DNA from: Lacunisphaera sp.
Lineage (GTDB): Bacteria; Verrucomicrobiota; Verrucomicrobiia; Opitutales; Opitutaceae
Assembly: GCA_029945855.1 (NCBI GenBank)
Contig: JAQSDJ010000033.1
Span: forward strand, 6,799 to 40,176
DNA length: 33,378 nucleotides
Direction: 5' to 3'
Position 1 is the stretch's first letter, and every line of letters starts with the position of its first letter. Made by a program: the position numbers and the translations under genes. The notes under the pieces are model-generated. The model was given only the letters and a program-made list of their open reading frames with translations, did no database searches and was not told the origin of the DNA. Of this stretch, positions 29,751 to 33,378 are shown piece by piece.

Positions 29751-30593
29751 ATGATCACCGTCACCCTCTTGGTGGAAAACACGGCGCGCGGGACCGGCAT
29801 CCTCGGTGAGCACGGACTGGCGTGGTGGATCGACACCGGCACCCACCGCGTCCTGTTCGACACCGGGCAGGGCATGGCCCTGTTGCACAACGCGGCGGTC
29901 CTCAAGGCCGACCTGGCGGCAGCCGACGCGATCGTGCTCAGCCACGGGCACCACGACCACGTGGGCGGGCTGGAGGCGGTGCTGGCGGTGGCCGGGCGCG
30001 CGGAGTTGGTGTTCCACCCGCGCGCGGTCGAGGCGAAGTTCACCGGCTCCGATCCCGGGGCTCCGCGCCGCATCAGCAAGGAGTTCGTCGAGCGGGAGTG
30101 GTTCCGGGACGGGGTGAGGCGGGTGCGGGTGACCCGCGAGCCGCAGGAAGTCGTCCCCGGGGTCTGGACCACGGGGGAGATTCCCCGCACGAATGATTTC
30201 GAGGACACCGGCGGACCATTCTTTCTCGACGCGAAGCTGACGCAGCCCGATCCGCTGCTGGACGACCAGGCGGGGTTCTTCATGACCGGGGAAGGCGTGG
30301 TCGTGGTGCTGGGGTGTGCGCATGCCGGCGTGGTCAATACCTTGGAATACATCGCGCGGCTCACGGGCCGGAGCACGATGCACACGGTGGTCGGCGGCAT
30401 GCATCTCGAAAACGCCAGCCCGCGACGGATGGCGGGGACGCTGGCGGCGTTCCGCCGGTTCGACGTGCGGCGCATAGGGCCGGTCCATTGCACCGGCTTT
30501 CTGGCGGCGGGGGCCTTCTGGCGGGAGTTTCCGACGCGCTGCTTCCCGTGTGCCGCCAGCACGCGCCTGAGCTGGGCGTCGCTGGTCCGGTGA
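29751..30593 (+). CDS. MBL-fold metallo-hydrolase
   Basis: This 280-residue protein carries the metallo-beta-lactamase motif SHGHHDHVGG (64-73; His65, His67, Asp69, His70). It also has VLGCAHAGVVNTL (about 191-203) and a C-terminal HCTGF. The layout (LLVENTARGTGILGEHGLAWWID, then FDTG, then HxHxDH) is the subgroup that includes the predicted 7,8-dihydropterin-methyl-aminobenzene phosphate synthase-like proteins. Its exact reaction is unknown. The upstream palindrome ties it to the DUF134/NifX divergent promoter 3.2 kb away. It converges with the ABC transporter genes. Confidence 0.88.
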   Translation: MITVTLLVENTARGTGILGEHGLAWWIDTGTHRVLFDTGQGMALLHNAAVLKADLAAADAIVLSHGHHDHVGGLEAVLAVAGRAELVFHPRAVEAKFTGSDPGAPRRISKEFVEREWFRDGVRRVRVTREPQEVVPGVWTTGEIPRTNDFEDTGGPFFLDAKLTQPDPLLDDQAGFFMTGEGVVVVLGCAHAGVVNTLEYIARLTGRSTMHTVVGGMHLENASPRRMAGTLAAFRRFDVRRIGPVHCTGFLAAGAFWREFPTRCFPCAASTRLSWASLVR

Positions 30594-30685
30594 CCTTTAC
30601 CAGGAAGAAACAGCTGCGCCTTGCTCCAGGCCGCCCATGCCGCGGAACGGCCGAACCTCGCCAACGACTGCAGTAGACGGCGCAG

Positions 30686-31453
30686 TCAGGATAATGGTTT
30701 GACCACTGGCGCCGGTTCTGGCGCGGGGCCGGCATGCTCGCGGAGCGCGCCATCCTCCATTTCGAGGGTGCGGTCGAAGACGTCGAGGGCGCGATGGTCA
30801 TGGGTGACCACGATGACGCCGGCGCGCTGCTCGTGGGCCACCTGGCGGAGGAGTTCCATCACCTGGCGGCTGAGGTGGCCGTCGAGGGCGGCGGTCGGTT
30901 CGTCCGCCAGGACCAGGCTCGGATGGTTCGCGAGGGCACGGGCGACGGCGACGCGCTGCTGCTGGCCGCCGGAGAGCATGAAGGGCAGGTTGTGCCGCCG
31001 GTCGCCCAGCCCGAGGTAATCGAGCAGTTCGTCGGCCCGGGCCCGGGCGGCGCGCGGGGCCACGTCGTTGACCTCGAGGGCCACCTGCACGTTCTGCCGC
31101 GCGGTGAGGAACGGGATCAGGTTGGCCTTCTGGAAGACGAACCCGAGATGATGGCGGCGGAACGCGCGCAGGTCGACAAGCGGCCGCGGGCCGTCCATGA
31201 CCGGTTCGCCGTTGATGGCGATGCGGCCGCGGGTCGGCGGGTTGATCAGGCCGATGGCGGAGAGCAGCGTGGATTTGCCGGAACCGCTCGGGCCGAGCAG
31301 GGCGATGACCTCGCCGCGGGCGACGGTGAAGCTGGCCTCCCGCACGGCGATGACCTCGGTGTTGCCGCCGCCGTAGATCTTCGTCAGGCCGTCGACCTGC
31401 ACGGAAAAGCCGGCGGCGACCGGGGCGGCGGTATGGAGGGCAGGCGCGGTCAT
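30686..31453 (-). CDS. ABC transporter ATP-binding protein (MacB/LolD/DevA-like)
   Basis: This 255-residue ATPase has Walker [10 protein letters not shown] (54-62), Q-loop [11 protein letters not shown], signature [15 protein letters not shown] and Walker [13 protein letters not shown] followed by the H-loop VTHDHRALD. It belongs to the MacB/LolD/DevA group that works with FtsX-type permeases. Its start overlaps the stop of the permease gene (TGATG), and together with the adaptor gene they form a minus-strand operon, adaptor-permease-ATPase. The likely role is export of a lipid, peptide or other envelope compound through a periplasmic adaptor. ATG at 31453 fits the family. Confidence 0.93.
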   Translation of the reverse strand: MTAPALHTAAPVAAGFSVQVDGLTKIYGGGNTEVIAVREASFTVARGEVIALLGPSGSGKSTLLSAIGLINPPTRGRIAINGEPVMDGPRPLVDLRAFRRHHLGFVFQKANLIPFLTARQNVQVALEVNDVAPRAARARADELLDYLGLGDRRHNLPFMLSGGQQQRVAVARALANHPSLVLADEPTAALDGHLSRQVMELLRQVAHEQRAGVIVVTHDHRALDVFDRTLEMEDGALREHAGPAPEPAPVVKPLS

Positions 31454-32664
31454 CAGGAAAGCAGGGTGTTGGGCTCGATGCGGAGCGCCTTCCAGATACC
31501 CAGGCCGCTGGCGACGACGGAGATGAGGAGCACGATGACGGCGAGCAGTGCGAGGTCCGGTCCGGTGATCAGCACGAGGCGGGGAAAGAGGCTGAAGGCC
31601 CACTGGCCGATCACCCAGGCGAGGGCATAGCCGACCGCGCCGAGGATGAGGGCCTGCTGCAAAATGAGGCCGACGATCACGCGGTTGCGGGCGCCGATGA
31701 GCTTGAGCATGGCGATGTCGTGGGCCTTGTCCAAGGTCAGCGTGTAGATGATCAGCGACATGATGATGGCGGACACGAGCACCAGAATGGCGCGGAACAG
31801 GCCAATCTGGCGGCGCGCGCGGTCCACGCTGCCGCGCAGCAGCAGGTCGCGCTGCTCGGCGTGCGTGTAGACGGTGACGTCGGGCCAGCCGGCGATGGTG
31901 CGGGCCACGGCGGCGGCATCGGCGCCCGGCGTCAGCGTCAGCAGCACGGCGCTGACCGTCGGCGGGCCGAGCACGGGCAGGGCGGGGGAGGGGCTGGCGG
32001 CGCGTTCCAGCAACCCGGGTTGCTGCTGGCCGAGTTCAGCCGCGGAGGCGCGGTAGCGCCGGGCCTCGCGGTCGAGCCGGAGGGCCTCGCCGGGCTGGTC
32101 GAATTGGATGGCCTGGGCGTCGCGCAGGGTAAAGAAGGCCATCGGATCGCCCGACGAGGAGGTCATGCCCTTGGTCAGGCCGACCACCGTGAAGGTGTCC
32201 TTGCCCAGCCGCACCCGCTCGCCGAGGGCGACCCCGAGCGTGCGGTCGGCGATCATTTCGAAATGGGCCTGGCCCAGCGGCCGGCCGGTCAGGAGCGGCA
32301 GCGCCTGGCCGCGGTCGACGGGCCAATCCAGGCCCTGCACGGAGAAGCGCCAGGGCTCGCCCGCGCGCTCGCGCTGCACGGTGTGATAGACGAAGCGGCG
32401 CGCCGACGCCACGCCCGGGACGGCCGAGAGCCGCGGCTCAAGACTGGCGGGAATCCGGGACACCTCGGCGAAAGGCCCGCGGGTGGAGCGTTGCACGACC
32501 CACAGGTCGGCGTCGAGGCGGTCGATGAGCAGGGTGGCTTCGTAGACCATGCCCGCATAGATGCCGCCCATGCCGAGCACGATCATGAGCAGCAGGCCGA
32601 TGCCGGCGGCGGTGAGCGCGAAGCGTCCGCCGTTGTGGCGGATGTCCTGGGCGGCGAGATTCAT
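31453..32664 (-). CDS. FtsX/DevC-like ABC transporter permease
   Basis: This 403-residue permease has an N-terminal helix (about 16-38, ALTAAGIGLLLMIVLGMGGIYAG), a periplasmic domain (about 45-270) and three C-terminal helices (about 290-395) in the FtsX arrangement. The periplasmic part includes LDADLWVVQRSTRGPFAEVSRIP, a pattern I recognise from DevC-type permeases. The C-terminal block TLDKAHDIAMLKLIGARNRVIVGLILQQALILG is typical of the FtsX domain. It overlaps the ATPase gene by one base and the adaptor gene by 4 bases. Confidence 0.9.
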   Translation of the reverse strand: MNLAAQDIRHNGGRFALTAAGIGLLLMIVLGMGGIYAGMVYEATLLIDRLDADLWVVQRSTRGPFAEVSRIPASLEPRLSAVPGVASARRFVYHTVQRERAGEPWRFSVQGLDWPVDRGQALPLLTGRPLGQAHFEMIADRTLGVALGERVRLGKDTFTVVGLTKGMTSSSGDPMAFFTLRDAQAIQFDQPGEALRLDREARRYRASAAELGQQQPGLLERAASPSPALPVLGPPTVSAVLLTLTPGADAAAVARTIAGWPDVTVYTHAEQRDLLLRGSVDRARRQIGLFRAILVLVSAIIMSLIIYTLTLDKAHDIAMLKLIGARNRVIVGLILQQALILGAVGYALAWVIGQWAFSLFPRLVLITGPDLALLAVIVLLISVVASGLGIWKALRIEPNTLLS

Positions 32665-33378
32665 GGCCGGGTGATGCGCCGGCCCTCGAGCGGCAGGCCC
32701 GGCTGCAGCGGCGCGGCGACGCGGTCGCCGGCCTGCAGGCCCCGGGTGACCTCAATGGCGGTGGAGTTGCGCAGTCCGGTCTCGACCGGCTCCCAGCGGG
32801 CGCGGCCGCCGCGCAGCACGAAGACGCCGGCCCGGCCGTCGCGATGGAACAGAAACCGGGCAGGCAGGGTGAGGACGGCGGGGCGTTGGCCGGTGGTGAT
32901 GAGGACTTCGGCCCGCTGGCCGAGGGTCCAATTGGCCGGCAGGCGTTCCACCATGACATCGACGAGAAACTCGCGGGTCTCGCGGTCGGTCTCGCGGCCC
33001 AGCCGCACCACGCGACCCGGATAAACGACGGCGGGTTCGGAGCGGAAGAGCACGCGAGCGGGCTGGCCGGGCGCCAGGCCGGAACTGGCGGTCTCGTCGA
33101 CCCAGGCGGAGACCCAGATCTCGGTGGGGGTGATGAGCTGCAGCACCGCGCCACCGGGCGTGACGATGTCGCCGGGATCACGGTCGCGGCGGACGATCAG
33201 GCCGGCAAAGGGCGCGAGCAGGCGGGTGTGCGCGAGCAATTCCCGCTGGAGGCCCACCTGGCTGGCGGCGGCCGCGTGCTGCGCCTCGGCTTCGGTGATC
33301 GCGGCGGCGGCGCGGGCAATGTCGGCTTCGGCGACTGAGAGCTTTTCGACGGCCTTGTCGCGGTCCGACTCGGCCATG
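32661..33378 (-). CDS. HlyD/MFP-family periplasmic adaptor subunit (5' end beyond the window)
   Basis: The visible 3' portion encodes about 238 residues: a coiled-coil hairpin end (EKLSVAEADIARAAAAITEAEAQHAAAASQVGLQRELLAHTRLLAPFAGLI), the barrel-sandwich second half (VRRDRDPGDIVTPGGAVLQLI) and the beta-barrel region with the signature IWVSAWVDETASSGLAPGQPARV. The membrane-proximal part ends EGRRITRP. It is an adaptor for the FtsX/ATPase pair. The ATG at the window edge is in the coiled coil and is not the true start; the N terminus with signal and first lipoyl half lies outside. Confidence 0.9.
   Translation of the reverse strand, partial: MAESDRDKAVEKLSVAEADIARAAAAITEAEAQHAAAASQVGLQRELLAHTRLLAPFAGLIVRRDRDPGDIVTPGGAVLQLITPTEIWVSAWVDETASSGLAPGQPARVLFRSEPAVVYPGRVVRLGRETDRETREFLVDVMVERLPANWTLGQRAEVLITTGQRPAVLTLPARFLFHRDGRAGVFVLRGGRARWEPVETGLRNSTAIEVTRGLQAGDRVAAPLQPGLPLEGRRITRP

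Overview
The window is GC-rich, tightly packed Gram-negative DNA. The protein flavour, the many REP-like palindromes and the near absence of Shine-Dalgarno sequences suggest a Verrucomicrobiota chromosome, probably Opitutales/Opitutaceae. This is inference, because no rRNA or other taxonomic marker is present. No tRNA, rRNA, CRISPR array or transposase gene was seen.

Layout. (1) 66-1235: an Mpo1/DUF962-like membrane protein and a YceI-family periplasmic protein. (2) 1324-9166, minus strand: a complete histidine operon in the enterobacterial order, leader-hisG-D-C-B-H-A-F-IE, with bifunctional HisB and HisIE and a long-form HisG. Upstream of hisG lies a short leader ORF encoding [11 protein letters not shown], followed by an intrinsic terminator and an alternative pairing. 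This is the architecture of ribosome-mediated histidine attenuation. (3) 9325-12970, plus strand: a coupled three-gene envelope cassette (LTA-synthase-like phosphotransferase, outer-membrane barrel-like protein, PAP2 phosphatase). (4) 13033-16532: a TonB-C-like protein, then a TPR protein, a rhomboid-like membrane protein with a zinc ribbon, and prmB, which carries an in-frame REPIN insertion. (5) 16652-18053, minus strand: small secreted proteins, including a rhodanese lipoprotein. (6) 18138-18679: two tandem ~220-nt copies of a highly structured non-coding element with compensatory base-pair changes. (7) 18749-20974: an ECF sigma factor, a probable anti-sigma protein and two small secreted proteins. 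(8) 21065-26434, minus strand: a methyltransferase, a haem-binding Tll0287-like protein, a cystathionine gamma-synthase-family enzyme, two permeases, a DUF2892 protein and a DUF134 regulator. (9) 26549-30593: a NifX-like protein, thioesterase, PPOX-like flavoprotein, a 5'-nucleotidase (minus strand) and an MBL-fold hydrolase. A perfect palindrome, GAGCATATGCTC, lies both in the DUF134/nifX promoter region and before the MBL gene. (10) 30686 to the end, minus strand: a DevBCA/MacB-like ABC exporter whose adaptor gene runs off the window.

The most interesting items are the histidine attenuator outside its usual proteobacterial setting, the tandem covarying structured element before the sigma-factor operon, REPIN elements that have become protein-coding in prmB and hisD, a 21-nt palindrome repeated in two gaps of the his operon, and the two-site palindrome that may define a DUF134 regulon.
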